Shown here one piece after another: positions 25,606-33,915 of a stretch of 64,000 nt of DNA (position 1 is its first letter; each line of letters opens with the position of its first letter). The translations under genes and the position numbers were made by a program. The DNA lies in contig CAKZVT010000050.1 of NCBI GenBank assembly GCA_937922435.1, positions 1-64,000 of the forward strand, in the 5' to 3' direction. Origin of the DNA: an uncultured Prevotella sp. GTDB lineage: Bacteria; Bacteroidota; Bacteroidia; Bacteroidales; Bacteroidaceae. The notes under the pieces are model-generated. The model was given only the letters and a program-made list of their open reading frames with translations. It did no database searches and had not been told where the DNA came from.

Positions 25606-25687
25606 CATGCCGTCTTTTAGCTTGTAAAAGATGGTCTTTTACAAAGCAAAAAGTGGCCTTTCACAATGCGAAAGGCCACCATTTGCA
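25606..25687. repeat. AAAGGCCGTC-type modular repeat (locus 7)
   Basis: ATGCCGTCTTTTAGCTTGT, AAAAGATGGTCTTTTACAA, AAAAAGTGGCCTTTCACA and GCGAAAGGCCACCATTTGCA, located between the convergent tadA and ftsZ genes. Confidence 0.8.
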
Positions 25688-25756
25688 TGACTGGCTCATG
25701 CCGTCAGCTGTGCAAGACGGCATGGAATGTTGCACTGTCACTGGCATGGCGACATG

Positions 25757-27103
25757 TCACTCATCCTTCAGGGCATCGTTGAGCAGCTTCTTAAGCCGTT
25801 CGACGAGCGACATTGGAGTTTGCGGACGATTATGTGTGACAGGCTCGCCTGCCGTGCCGCGCCTACTGCCGGACGTTGTTTCCTCGTCGCCCTGGCCGTT
25901 GCCGGTAATTGTACCGGTGGTTCCGTCGCCGCCAAATGTCCCAACGTCAGCCGGTTTTGTGTTGTCATCCGTGCCGGTTACGGTTATCGGTATGTTGTCA
26001 GGGTCTTGCCGGGTAGTGTCCCCCTCGCCGTCGCCCGGCGAGTAGAGCTTCTTGATTAGCGCGTAGTAACGGCTGTTGTCGCCGTCGCCGCGAGGCTCGT
26101 CCTTCTCGCCGAAGTCATTGCTTTCATCGTCAAGTCCTGTGGCGAGAATGGCGATTTTGGCATCTTCGCCGAGGGTGTCGTCGTCAGACACTCCCCATAT
26201 TACGTCGATTTGCGGCGACAGTTCGTCCATGAACGCGTCTATTTCCTGTAGCTCGTCGACGAAGAGCGGACAGTCAGGACTGGTGTATATGTTGAAAAGT
26301 ATGCGCTTGGCCTTGCTCACGTCGCTGCCGTAGAGCAGCGGCGAGTCGAGCGCGTTGACAATGGCTTTCTCCACACGGTGCTCCCCTCCGGCACGCCCTA
26401 TGGCCATGATTGCTCCACCGCCGCCCTTCATCGTGGTCTCAACGTCGCGGAAGTCGAGGTTTATGTCGCCCTCAATAGTGATGAGTTCGGATATGCTCTT
26501 GACGGCATTGCCGAGTATGTTGTCGGCGCACTTGAACGCGTCTTTCACCGATATGCGCGTGTTTGAGTAGACGTCGCACAGGCGTTCGTTGTTTACAATG
26601 AGCAGCGCGTCGACGTTCCTGCGCATCTCTTCGACTCCCTTCAGCGCCTTGATTATTTTCTTTTCACGCTCGAAATAGAATGGAATAGTCACAACGCCGA
26701 TGGTGAGCAGCCCCATCTGCTTGGCTACCGAGGCCACCACCGGGCCAGCGCCCGTGCCCGTGCCGCCGCCCATTCCGGCAGTGATGAACACCATCTTGGT
26801 CTCGTCCGAGAGCAGCTTCTTTATCTCGTCGATGCTCTCTTCGGCCTCTTCGCGCCCCCTTTCGGGCACTCCGCCTACTCCCAGTCCGCAACTGCCGAGC
26901 AGCACTTTTACGGGCACTGGCGAGTGGGACAGTGACTTGCTGTCAGTGTTGCACACTGCGAACGACACGTCGCTGATGCCCTCCTCGTACATGTTCTTCA
27001 CCGCGTTGCAGCCTCCTCCGCCTACGCCGATTACCTTTATTATGTTCTTCGTCATGTCTACGGGTGCGCCGTAGTCTACCACGTTGTGTCTTGTTTCCGC
27101 CAT
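25757..27103 (-). CDS. ftsZ: Cell division GTPase FtsZ
   Basis: FtsZ polymerises into the division ring. The 448 residues include the nucleotide loop VGGGGCNAV, the tubulin signature GGGTGTGAGP (GAAP is more usual), and the T7 loop GDINLDFRDVETTM with its catalytic Asp. Segments such as GSCGLGVGGVPERGREEAEE are somewhat divergent. After about residue 345 comes a Gly/Thr/Asp-rich linker and a basic-amphipathic end (MSLVERLKKLLNDALKDE). I see no clear FtsA-binding peptide of the usual form. It is flanked by tadA and an unknown gene and not by ftsA/ftsQ/murC, so it may be a second FtsZ or a displaced one. Confidence 0.9.
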   Translation of the reverse strand: MAETRHNVVDYGAPVDMTKNIIKVIGVGGGGCNAVKNMYEEGISDVSFAVCNTDSKSLSHSPVPVKVLLGSCGLGVGGVPERGREEAEESIDEIKKLLSDETKMVFITAGMGGGTGTGAGPVVASVAKQMGLLTIGVVTIPFYFEREKKIIKALKGVEEMRRNVDALLIVNNERLCDVYSNTRISVKDAFKCADNILGNAVKSISELITIEGDINLDFRDVETTMKGGGGAIMAIGRAGGEHRVEKAIVNALDSPLLYGSDVSKAKRILFNIYTSPDCPLFVDELQEIDAFMDELSPQIDVIWGVSDDDTLGEDAKIAILATGLDDESNDFGEKDEPRGDGDNSRYYALIKKLYSPGDGEGDTTRQDPDNIPITVTGTDDNTKPADVGTFGGDGTTGTITGNGQGDEETTSGSRRGTAGEPVTHNRPQTPMSLVERLKKLLNDALKDE

Positions 27104-27123
27104 GATGCTGTAGTTTTACGCCG

Positions 27124-27154
27124 CAAAGATAGTCATCTTCTGCATAAAGACAAT
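27124..27154 (-). promoter_or_regulatory. Promoter of ftsZ
   Basis: Minus-strand TATCTTTG (27124-27131) with ATTG (one change from TTTG) after a 19-base spacer. The start codon is 20 bases downstream. Confidence 0.65.
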
Positions 27155-27219
27155 GTGGCTGCAAGGCTTGCAGGCGAAAAAACTTTACACCACACGGCTG
27201 TTTTAATGAAATAAAGGAG

Positions 27220-27227
27220 TATTTTTG
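27220..27227 (+). promoter_or_regulatory. -7 box four bases before an ATG (leaderless start)
   Basis: TATTTTTG ends only 4 bases before the ATG at 27232, so the transcript would begin at or next to the start codon. Confidence 0.55.
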
Positions 27228-27231
27228 CATC

Positions 27232-27834
27232 ATGGAAACAGCGGTAGACGGCAAGGGGAACGCCGAGGAGCTGGCAAGGCAAATGCGCTTGCTGGTGGCC
27301 AAGATGGAGCAGACAGGGCGTTACGACCTGATGCTGCGCGCCATAAGCGTGCCCGTGCTTGAACGGCTGCGCATAGAGGCGGCACGCGCGAAACTGAGCC
27401 GCCTGGTAATAACACGCGACTTCAGCTTCATCCTGAAAGACTACAACGCGGAGGTGACGCTCACCCCGGTGCACAAGGCTCTTTACATATTGTTCCTCAA
27501 CCACGAGGAAGGCATAGAGTTCAAGGACTTGTCCGACCACCGCGAAGAGCTGCGCAGGCTGTACAAGCTCGTATCACCAAACTCCGACCCGGCAAAGCTC
27601 GACGAGACCGTAAGCCGGCTTACCGACCCTACCGACAATGCAATCAACGAAAAATGTTCACGCATCAAGGCCGCCTTCGGCTGCCTGATGGACGAATACA
27701 CGCTGCATTATTACATGATAAGCAGCCATACCTCGCGCCATTTCAACAGTTCGATGCGCGTGTGGTTCAAACGCCTGAAGCTCGTCACGCTGCCAAGAGA
27801 ACTTGTAATAAGGGAGTATGAGGAAGTGTTATAA
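27232..27834 (+). CDS. Conserved Bacteroidales protein of unknown function
   Basis: The 200-residue soluble protein has no signal peptide or membrane helix. It contains YDLMLRAISVPVLERLR, VITRDFSFILKDYNAEV and LTPVHKALYILFLNHEEGIE, then KDLSDHREELRRLYKLV. The middle block looks like a small helical or winged-helix-type domain, but that is inference. I recall similar hypothetical proteins in Bacteroides and Prevotella without a known role. The gene is divergent from ftsZ, with 128 bases between the two starts, and is predicted to be leaderless. Confidence 0.8.
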   Translation: METAVDGKGNAEELARQMRLLVAKMEQTGRYDLMLRAISVPVLERLRIEAARAKLSRLVITRDFSFILKDYNAEVTLTPVHKALYILFLNHEEGIEFKDLSDHREELRRLYKLVSPNSDPAKLDETVSRLTDPTDNAINEKCSRIKAAFGCLMDEYTLHYYMISSHTSRHFNSSMRVWFKRLKLVTLPRELVIREYEEVL

Positions 27835-27862
27835 CGTAAAATATGCCCATGACAAACGCCTT

Positions 27863-27936
27863 CTGGCATGCAAAAAGCCTTGTATTACATCATCAAAGGG
27901 CATCTTTCGTTCTGCGAAAGGTGCCCTTTGACTTGG
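27863..27936. repeat. Diverged AAAGGCCGTC-type repeat (locus 8)
   Basis: GCATGCAAAAAGCCTTGTAT, TCAAAGGGCATCTTTCGTTC and GCGAAAGGTGCCCTTTGAC keep the module architecture with changed bases. Confidence 0.6.
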
Positions 27937-27979
27937 CAGTTTGCCTTGTTTCAAGGCGGCATACACCGCCAGACGGCAC

Positions 27980-28010
27980 GAAAAAAGCGGCCCGGAAGAC
28001 CCGAACCGCC
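27980..28010 (-). terminator. Terminator of the ferredoxin gene
   Basis: On the minus strand GGCGGTTCGGG, TCTT, CCGGGCCGC forms a GC-rich stem followed by six T. Confidence 0.85.
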
Positions 28011-28036
28011 CAAGTTGTAATTCTAAATAAAATGTC

Positions 28037-28204
28037 TTAGCCCAAGCTGATAGCCTCTGACGGACATACGTCTGCACATGTTCCGCACTCTGTGCACATG
28101 TCAGGGTTGATTGAATACTTCTCGCCCTCAGAGATTGCTCCTGCCGGACATTCGTCGATACAAGTACCGCAAGCGATACAGTTGTCACCAATTACGTAAG
28201 CCAT
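28037..28204 (-). CDS. 2[4Fe-4S] ferredoxin
   Basis: A 55-residue electron carrier. Two CxxCxxCxxxCP clusters are clear: CIACGTCIDECPAG and CTECGTCADVCPSE, separated by about 28 residues, as in clostridial-type ferredoxins. The start MAYVIGDNC is standard for this family. It has its own promoter and terminator and no redox-partner gene nearby. Confidence 0.97.
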   Translation of the reverse strand: MAYVIGDNCIACGTCIDECPAGAISEGEKYSINPDMCTECGTCADVCPSEAISLG

Positions 28205-28258
28205 AATACTGTTTTAGTTATTTGATTAATAATGTTTTGTACCTACATTTGTACGCCG

Positions 28259-28266
28259 CAAAGGTA
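28259..28266 (-). promoter_or_regulatory. -7 box for the ferredoxin gene
   Basis: TACCTTTG on the minus strand, 55 bases before the ATG. Confidence 0.65.
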
Positions 28267-28332
28267 ATACAATTATCCCGAATACCTACTTTTGGGTATT
28301 TGTTTTTAGATTGTTTAACGGTTATTTGTTTG

Positions 28333-28500
28333 TAGGAGTAGAGGAGTAAGGAGGGGAGGAGTAAAGAAGTAAAGGGTAAAAGGAATAAAGGAATAAGGAG
28401 AGAAGGAGTAAGAAGTAAGGAGGGAAAGAGCAAGCATGTATGGCATTCACAGCCAAATGTAATCTACTTACTCCTCCCCTCCTTACTCCTTTACTCCTTA
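28333..28500. repeat. Word-built inverted repeat (GGAGTAA / TTACTCC) downstream of porT
   Basis: The left arm repeats AGGAGTAAGGAGGGGAGGAG and AATAAAGGAATAAGGAG words over more than 100 bases; the right arm is TTACTCCTCCCCTCC then TTACTCCTTTACTCC. The arms are complementary and flank a short non-repeated segment. Confidence 0.8.
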
Positions 28501-28508
28501 ACCAACAA

Positions 28509-29252
28509 TCACTCGAAGTAAAACGACAGCACAATCATCTTGCTGCGAGCCTCGTCTACCGAACGGGCGTACATCTTCATGTTCTCGTCGCGCAGGCGGT
28601 CGGCGTGCTTCGTGTCGAGAGTGTTCAGCAGGCTGTAGCAGAATTTGAGTTCGGGACGCAGCTTGAAGAAAGGCAAATAGACGTCGCATCCAAGCCCGAT
28701 TTCAAAGAACAGGTCGTAACGCTTCAGCTTTACGTAGTCGTTGTCGCCGCCCGAAAGGTTGACCATGGGGTTCAGACCGGCCATGATGTACGGCCTTACG
28801 TTGTCCAAACGGGGCGCGCAGAACTGCAAGTCAAGCGGCACGCCGATGTAGACCGTCTTCATGTCCTGCGTCTGCACTATGGGCGTTCCGTTCTCAAGTT
28901 TGTCAGTATGGTTGTAGAATGTAAGGTGACGGTTGCCGAAATACATCGTCGGAGCGAAGCGGAAGGCGAAATAAGTGCCGAGCCGCAGGTCGCCGAGCAC
29001 GCCGACATGGAAGCCCATGTCCCAGCGGTCTTGGTCGCAAGTGACGAGTTTCTCCACCTGTGAGCCGTCATCGGCCACAACCATCTGCGGCCCTATGTTG
29101 TTGAAATCGATGTCCTGGAAATGCGTGCCGACGACCACTCCGAAGTGGAACGGCCGCAGGTCGGTGTAAGGACGGTTCTGCACCGCGTCGCCTTGGGCGT
29201 ATGAACACAAGGCGGCAGCAAGCAATATAAGTATGGAAAACAGTCTGTTCAT
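28509..29252 (-). CDS. porT: PorT-type outer-membrane beta-barrel protein (type IX secretion)
   Basis: PorT is an outer-membrane protein required for type IX secretion in Porphyromonas and relatives. This 247-residue protein has a signal peptide (LFSILILLAAALCSYA) and then QNRPYTDLRPFHFGVVVG, the opening I associate with PorT, followed by alternating beta-barrel strands and an aromatic C-terminus (VLSFYFE). Length agrees with PorT. Other outer-membrane barrel families are possible. With porW, porX and gldH in the window it supports a working type IX system. Confidence 0.8.
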   Translation of the reverse strand: MNRLFSILILLAAALCSYAQGDAVQNRPYTDLRPFHFGVVVGTHFQDIDFNNIGPQMVVADDGSQVEKLVTCDQDRWDMGFHVGVLGDLRLGTYFAFRFAPTMYFGNRHLTFYNHTDKLENGTPIVQTQDMKTVYIGVPLDLQFCAPRLDNVRPYIMAGLNPMVNLSGGDNDYVKLKRYDLFFEIGLGCDVYLPFFKLRPELKFCYSLLNTLDTKHADRLRDENMKMYARSVDEARSKMIVLSFYFE

Positions 29253-29323
29253 TGCTTAAATAACGGTGCAAAAGGAAGAATATTTTATCTTTCAGGATAA
29301 TAAAAGGCAAGGCATCACCGGCC

Positions 29324-30163
29324 TCAACGGCTGAAGTCTACCGTTATTTTGCCAACATATATGCCGTGCTTGCCGTTCTGGTCGTTGGGGATTTCACGTC
29401 CGTCAAGGTCTTTCACATACTCCATCTCATTGAAATACGAATGCGAATGCCCTCCAAGCACTATGTCTATGTTGCGCGTCTGCGGCATAAGTTCGGTGTC
29501 GTCAATGCCGATTATGTCCCAGCCGAGATGCGAGAGGCAGACTACAATGTCGCACTTCTCCCGCTCCTTCAGCAGCTTCGCCACGTCGTTGGCTGCCTTC
29601 ACGGGGTCGTTGTACTTCACTCCGGCGCACGTCTCGGCCATGACCAGCCCGTCAAGTTGCGGCGAAAGGCCGAACACTCCAATCTTCAATCCGCCGCGCT
29701 TGAGCACAACATACGGCTTCACAACGCCTTCGAGAGCCGTCCCGGTGAAGTCATAGTTGGCGCAGACGATGGGGAAATCGGCCTTCTTGAACAGCCTTGC
29801 CATGTTCTCTACGCCGAAGTCGAACTCGTGGTTGCCGATTGTTGCCGCATCGTAACGCATCAAGTTCATCAGCCCGACCTCGACATCTCCTTTATACAAG
29901 GAATAATAAGACGAACCTTGGGAAAAGTCGCCGCTGTCGAAAAGCAGCAGGTCGGGATGCTTGTCGCGCTCCCGGCGCACCATCTCAGCACGCCTAATGA
30001 AGCCTCCGCGGCCGGCAAGCATGGTGTCGGCAAGGTGCTTGTTGAGCGGAAATATGCAACTGTGAGTGTCGTTAGTGTGAAGTATCACGAGCTGTTTGCC
30101 CTTGGCCTGCGCTCCGGCAAGCAGCGTAACAGCCAATATTATGGTTAAGAAAAAACGCTTCAT
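29324..30163 (-). CDS. 5'-nucleotidase metallophosphatase domain (separate gene)
   Basis: This 279-residue periplasmic protein has a signal peptide (LTIILAVTLLAGAQA) and the calcineurin-like metallophosphatase domain of UshA-type 5'-nucleotidases: LHTNDTHSCIFP, DSGDFSQGS, IGNHEFDFG, LSHLGWD and GGHSHSYF. It lacks the C-terminal 5_nucleotid_C domain; that domain is encoded by the preceding gene, whose stop overlaps this start by 4 bases (ATGA). Together they probably form one split enzyme. Confidence 0.9.
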   Translation of the reverse strand: MKRFFLTIILAVTLLAGAQAKGKQLVILHTNDTHSCIFPLNKHLADTMLAGRGGFIRRAEMVRRERDKHPDLLLFDSGDFSQGSSYYSLYKGDVEVGLMNLMRYDAATIGNHEFDFGVENMARLFKKADFPIVCANYDFTGTALEGVVKPYVVLKRGGLKIGVFGLSPQLDGLVMAETCAGVKYNDPVKAANDVAKLLKEREKCDIVVCLSHLGWDIIGIDDTELMPQTRNIDIVLGGHSHSYFNEMEYVKDLDGREIPNDQNGKHGIYVGKITVDFSR

Positions 30164-30930
30164 CTGCCTTCTATTGTTATTCGTCCTTCAATCTTCGAGC
30201 TTACACTTTCGCCCTGCTCCATCTTCTCTTTCATGTATTTCATGATGATGAAACGCACGTTGTTGTCCTTGCTTGACGGCGAATTGACTTCCGTCGAACT
30301 CTTAAACGCCTCCATCTTGTCGTTGCCCTGGGCTACATAGTCAAGCGTTGCGACGCGGTACTTGGCGTCCGCCACGATGCTTTTGCCGTCGAGCAAGGCC
30401 GACTTCAGCCGTCCGTCGGCCGTTATGACCAGCTCGACGCCGTGGCTTACGGCCTCTCCTCCAACCGAGGCTATCTGCCCGAACAGCTCCAAAACCTTGT
30501 CGCCTGTCAGCGTAACAAAGCAGATTTTGTTCTCAAACGGCGCCACGTCGAGCACGTCTCCGTAAGTAACCTCGCCATTGGCAATGGCCGAACGTATGCC
30601 GCCGATGTTGTAAACGGCGAAGTCGGGACGCTCGCCGTAGTCCTTTCCGCACCATACGAGAATGTCGGCAAGCAGGTTTGACAGGTTGCTTTCCGGCCTG
30701 TCGGCATACAGATATTCAGCCGCCACGCCGACAACGGGGCTCATTATGCTGTCCACCTGACGCTTATAAGGAGCTATAAAGTCGGCGACAGCCTTGTCTG
30801 AAGCCGTATCGTAAGTGCTGTCGACAAGTATGCGGGAACGTTCGAAGCCCGTAATCCGGTAGCCGGAAGAGCACGACGCGCACACCAATGCCGACAATAC
30901 AAATACGTTGAAAATGAGTTTTTTACGCAT
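30160..30930 (-). CDS. 5'-nucleotidase C-terminal domain lipoprotein
   Basis: The 256-residue protein begins with a lipoprotein signal (FVLSALVCASCSSG). The rest matches the substrate-binding C-terminal domain of 5'-nucleotidases: NLLADILVWCGK, DFAVYNIGGIRSAIANGEVT, YGDVLDVAPFENKI and YRVATLDYVAQGNDKM. It precedes and overlaps the metallophosphatase gene, reversing the usual domain order. I start at MRKKLIF rather than an ATG 9 bases upstream, as it gives a standard signal. Confidence 0.9.
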   Translation of the reverse strand: MRKKLIFNVFVLSALVCASCSSGYRITGFERSRILVDSTYDTASDKAVADFIAPYKRQVDSIMSPVVGVAAEYLYADRPESNLSNLLADILVWCGKDYGERPDFAVYNIGGIRSAIANGEVTYGDVLDVAPFENKICFVTLTGDKVLELFGQIASVGGEAVSHGVELVITADGRLKSALLDGKSIVADAKYRVATLDYVAQGNDKMEAFKSSTEVNSPSSKDNNVRFIIMKYMKEKMEQGESVSSKIEGRITIEGR

Positions 30931-30952
30931 ATAAACCATATAAAAAGCAGTG

Positions 30953-30960
30953 CAAAGTTA
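30953..30960 (-). promoter_or_regulatory. -7 box for the split 5'-nucleotidase operon
   Basis: TAACTTTG on the minus strand, 22 bases before the first ATG. Confidence 0.6.
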
Positions 30961-31010
30961 GCTAAAAACGCAAATAAGGCAAAGAAATACGTAAAAAAAT
31001 AAGATTAAGC

Positions 31011-31041
31011 TTTGCCAACAAGAGGAAAAAGCGTACCTTTG
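31011..31041 (+). promoter_or_regulatory. Promoter of rplS
   Basis: TTTG (31011-31014), a 19-base spacer and TACCTTTG (31034-31041): a full consensus match. The leader is about 85 bases. Confidence 0.88.
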
Positions 31042-31131
31042 CACCGCTTTCCGCGTAATCGCTGACAGGAAGAAGTGTTGCCTCGTTATGTTGCGCCGGA
31101 ACGATGAAACAAATTTAATTATCAAACAACA

Positions 31132-31497
31132 ATGGATTTAATTAAAGTTGCTGAAGAAGCATTTGCAAGCGGCAAGAAGTTCCCCGAGTTCAAGTCGGGC
31201 GACACAATCACCGTCGCTTACAAAATCGTCGAGGGTTCAAAGGAGCGTATCCAGCTCTACCGTGGTGTCGTAATAAAGATTAGCGGCCAAGGAGACAAAA
31301 AGCGCTTCACAGTCCGCAAAATGTCAGGAACTGTCGGAGTAGAGCGTATCTTCCCGATGGATTCACCCAACATCGACAGCATCGAGGTAAACAAGGTAGG
31401 TAAAGTGCGCCGCGCCAAGCTGTATTACCTCCGTAAACTTACTGGAAAGAAGGCCCGTATCGCAGAGAAAAAGGTCATCACAAAGAAAGAGAATTAA
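31132..31497 (+). CDS. rplS: 50S ribosomal protein L19
   Basis: L19 sits at the subunit interface of the ribosome. The 121-residue protein has the family core FKSGDTITVAYKIVEGSKER, QLYRGVVIKI and FTVRKMSGTVGVERIFP, and ends with the basic KVRRAKLYYLRKLTGKKARI. It is monocistronic here, away from rpsP-rimM-trmD. Confidence 0.97.
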   Translation: MDLIKVAEEAFASGKKFPEFKSGDTITVAYKIVEGSKERIQLYRGVVIKISGQGDKKRFTVRKMSGTVGVERIFPMDSPNIDSIEVNKVGKVRRAKLYYLRKLTGKKARIAEKKVITKKEN

Positions 31498-31511
31498 ACC
31501 CTGTTTGCAAC

Positions 31512-31553
31512 AAAACAAGACGGGTGGATTTGCATTTCCACCCGTCTTGTTTT
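31512..31553. terminator. Bidirectional terminator between rplS and the CapA-like gene
   Basis: AACAAGACGGGTGGA and TCCACCCGTCTTGTT form a 15-base stem around a TTTGCATT loop, with A before and T after the stem, so it can serve both convergent genes. Confidence 0.93.
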
Positions 31554-31564
31554 ATATATTGTTT

Positions 31565-32683
31565 TCATTCCTTTTCCAGAGGCACTATCATCCCGTCGCC
31601 GCTTATCCTAAGCCTTCCGCCATACACATCGGCGTCGGTCAGCATCCTGATTTGCCGCACTACGACACCCGTTGTGTCGCGTCTCGGGCCTAACCCACGG
31701 CGCTGTATGAACGGATGTATTCGCCCGTCGAGAAACCGGCCGCGTCTGTCAGTCCTGACGACGATGACCGGCGCATACCCGGAAAGTCCCATTATGCTGA
31801 TTGCATAAGGCGTACAGAAGTTGCCAAGGCTGTATGCTATGAACCTGCCTTTATACATTTCAACGCAACGCACCACATGGGGGCCGTGACCGTAGACTAT
31901 GTCCGCGCCGTTGTCTATGCAGAAACGGGCGAACCTGCGCAGCGAACCGCGGTCTTCACCCAAAAACATTTCAGTGCTGTCGGGCAGATGGCTGAATGCG
32001 CTCCCCTCGCCTCCTCCGTGGAAAGACACCACCACGATGTCGGCCGTTGCACGCAGGCTGTCGAGCACCTTGCGCACAGAGGCCAGCTCCTGATGGCGCA
32101 TGGTATAGCCGTTGTGCCCGAAAGCGCACAGGCCGAACCTCACTCCGCCGCGCTCGAGCACGGCCGACTCGGCCCTGCTCCTTAGCCCTGAATACTTTAT
32201 CCCCAACCGGTCAAGCGCCTCTTCGGTGGAAAGCACGCCGCGCAAACCGAAGTCAAAAGCGTGGTTGTTCGCCAAGCTAAGGTAATCGAAGCCTGCTTCC
32301 TTGAGCCGTGCGGCATATTCCACCGGCGTGCGGAACAGGTAAGTGTGCTCCGTCTCGCGCTTCCTTGGCGGCGCACTGTCGCACAACGTGCCCTCAAGGT
32401 TGCCCAATGCCAGGTCGGCCGTGGCGAGAATGTCCTTCACATCGCTGAAAAGCGCCCTGCCCTTGTCTGGCGGCAGCATGGTGTCGGGATATGTAGTGCC
32501 CATCATTATGTCGCCGGTCAAGGCCACGGTAAACGCCTCTACAGGGCGTTCCACCGGCTGCACGGTGTCGGCAAGGGTTGCAACCGGTTCGCTTACGGCG
32601 GCTTTACTGCCCTGGCCGTCAGCACCACAAGCCGAAAAAAGGATGGCTGTTGCAACAAATAAAGCTACTGGAAGCGGACGCAT
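31565..32683 (-). CDS. CapA/PgsA-family metallophosphatase-like lipoprotein
   Basis: The 372-residue protein has a lipoprotein signal (LFVATAILFSACG) and the CapA fold: VALTGDIMMGTTYP, DLALGNLEGTLCD, DYLSLANNHAFDFG, IVVVSFHGGGEGS and GADIVYGHGPHVV. CapA/PgsA proteins are linked with poly-gamma-glutamate export in Gram-positives; in Bacteroidales the role of these lipoproteins is not established, and no other capsule gene lies nearby. Confidence 0.9.
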   Translation of the reverse strand: MRPLPVALFVATAILFSACGADGQGSKAAVSEPVATLADTVQPVERPVEAFTVALTGDIMMGTTYPDTMLPPDKGRALFSDVKDILATADLALGNLEGTLCDSAPPRKRETEHTYLFRTPVEYAARLKEAGFDYLSLANNHAFDFGLRGVLSTEEALDRLGIKYSGLRSRAESAVLERGGVRFGLCAFGHNGYTMRHQELASVRKVLDSLRATADIVVVSFHGGGEGSAFSHLPDSTEMFLGEDRGSLRRFARFCIDNGADIVYGHGPHVVRCVEMYKGRFIAYSLGNFCTPYAISIMGLSGYAPVIVVRTDRRGRFLDGRIHPFIQRRGLGPRRDTTGVVVRQIRMLTDADVYGGRLRISGDGMIVPLEKE

Positions 32684-32696
32684 GGCAAGTTTTATT

Positions 32697-32785
32697 ATAA
32701 TTAAGAATTAAGAGTTAAGAATTAAGAAAATATGCTACTGCTGGTAATTTTCTTAATTCTTAACTCTTAATTCTTAATTCCTTAT
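32697..32785. repeat. Word-built inverted repeat (TTAAGAATTAAGAG) between nlpC-type and capA-type genes
   Basis: ATTAAGAATTAAGAGTTAAG and its complement CTTAACTCTTAATTCTTAAT flank a short loop containing ATATGCTACTGCTGG. A closely similar word set is used at 51762-51882. Confidence 0.8.
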
Positions 32786-32809
32786 GCTATTAATCTTAAT
32801 TTTCTCTCA

Positions 32810-33361
32810 TTACATCACGCGGCGCGCGCCTACATAACGGCGTGAGTAATACCTCTCCTTCGAGTTGCTCACCTTTACGCCCTTGATGCTTGCGTGTATG
32901 AAATTGAAACTCCCATTTACGTGGTCGACGTCAACCACGATGCCAACATGGCCGATAGGGCCGCGCGAGTTGGAACCGGTGAAGAACACCAGGTCGCCCG
33001 TGCGAAGCTCGTCCTTGGCTACCGCCTCGCCCTGCGTGTACTGCGAGCGCGACGAGCGGTTAAGCTCTATGCCCATGTTCTTGAACACATAGCTCGTAAA
33101 GCCCGAACAGTCAAACGAGTTGGGGCCGGAGTGTCCGCGGCGGTAACGCGCGCCGAGGTGCGAGAACGCCTCGCTGAGCATGTCGTCAATCTGTGAGTAT
33201 TCATAGTCTTCGCCGTATGCCTCGTTGTCATACAGGAAGTCGAAGTTCTCTATTTCCTCGTATTGTCCTTCTTCGTTTTCGGTCTTGTCGTTGTCGGCCG
33301 TCGCCGGAACTCCGGCTGTGAACAGCATCATCGCAACGGCAAATATCTTAAAATGTTTCAT
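32810..33361 (-). CDS. NlpC/P60 (C40) peptidoglycan peptidase
   Basis: The 183-residue exported protein has a signal peptide (FAVAMMLFTAGVPATA), an acidic spacer (residues ~25-65) and the NlpC/P60 domain. The catalytic Cys is in FDCSGFTSYVF, the His in GPIGHVGIVVD and the third residue near FIHASIKGVKV. Such enzymes cut D-glutamyl-diaminopimelate bonds in stem peptides. The start MKHFKIF follows a longer open stretch that lacks a signal sequence and is rejected. Confidence 0.92.
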   Translation of the reverse strand: MKHFKIFAVAMMLFTAGVPATADNDKTENEEGQYEEIENFDFLYDNEAYGEDYEYSQIDDMLSEAFSHLGARYRRGHSGPNSFDCSGFTSYVFKNMGIELNRSSRSQYTQGEAVAKDELRTGDLVFFTGSNSRGPIGHVGIVVDVDHVNGSFNFIHASIKGVKVSNSKERYYSRRYVGARRVM

Positions 33362-33647
33362 GTCTGAAGGTTTCAGTAATATAGTATGAAAGGGTTTAAG
33401 TTGACTTTTTGACTGCGAAGATAGCGAAAAAAAGCCGGAAAGCAAAGCCTGTTTACATCTTTTGGGAAGAGCAAAAAGCGTGCCATCGCGAGCTTCGCCA
33501 TGCAGAACATGCTGATATATAACATTTTACGGCAACATGCCTGCAAAAAGACTTCAACCCAAAGCGTTTACATCTTTTAAGAAACAAGTCTTTCATTATT
33601 TAACGGCCTGCCGCCTCTCGTTTTGCAAAAAGCGGCATATAAGAGTA

Positions 33648-33780
33648 AAAAGGTAAAACGGTAAAAAAAGTAAAAGGCGGCAAACGGCGATGCAAAAGGC
33701 CGTGAATTGCACGCTAAAAGGCCACCTTTTGCAGGCCGAAAGACGGCATATTGGCAAGCCGCTGACTGCCAACGGGTTAC
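33648..33780. repeat. AGGTAAAA words plus AAAGGCCGTC-type repeat with flank (locus 9)
   Basis: AAAAAGGTAAAACGGTAAAA precedes modules GCAAAAGGCCGTGAATTGCA, AAAAGGCCACCTTTTGCAGG and CGAAAGACGGCATATTGG, then the flank GCTGACTGCCAACGGGTTAC. The rest of 33446-33900 holds no gene I can support. Confidence 0.8.
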
Positions 33781-33915
33781 AGACACGCTACAAGGCGTGC
33801 CGCAAACCGCCTGGAGCACGGCAAGAAACAGGCGCGGCCGGCATCACTGCCAACCGCGCCCCGGCATATAAAGAATCTATGTAAAACTGTGTCTTTACAC
33901 TTTATCGCTCCGCCG

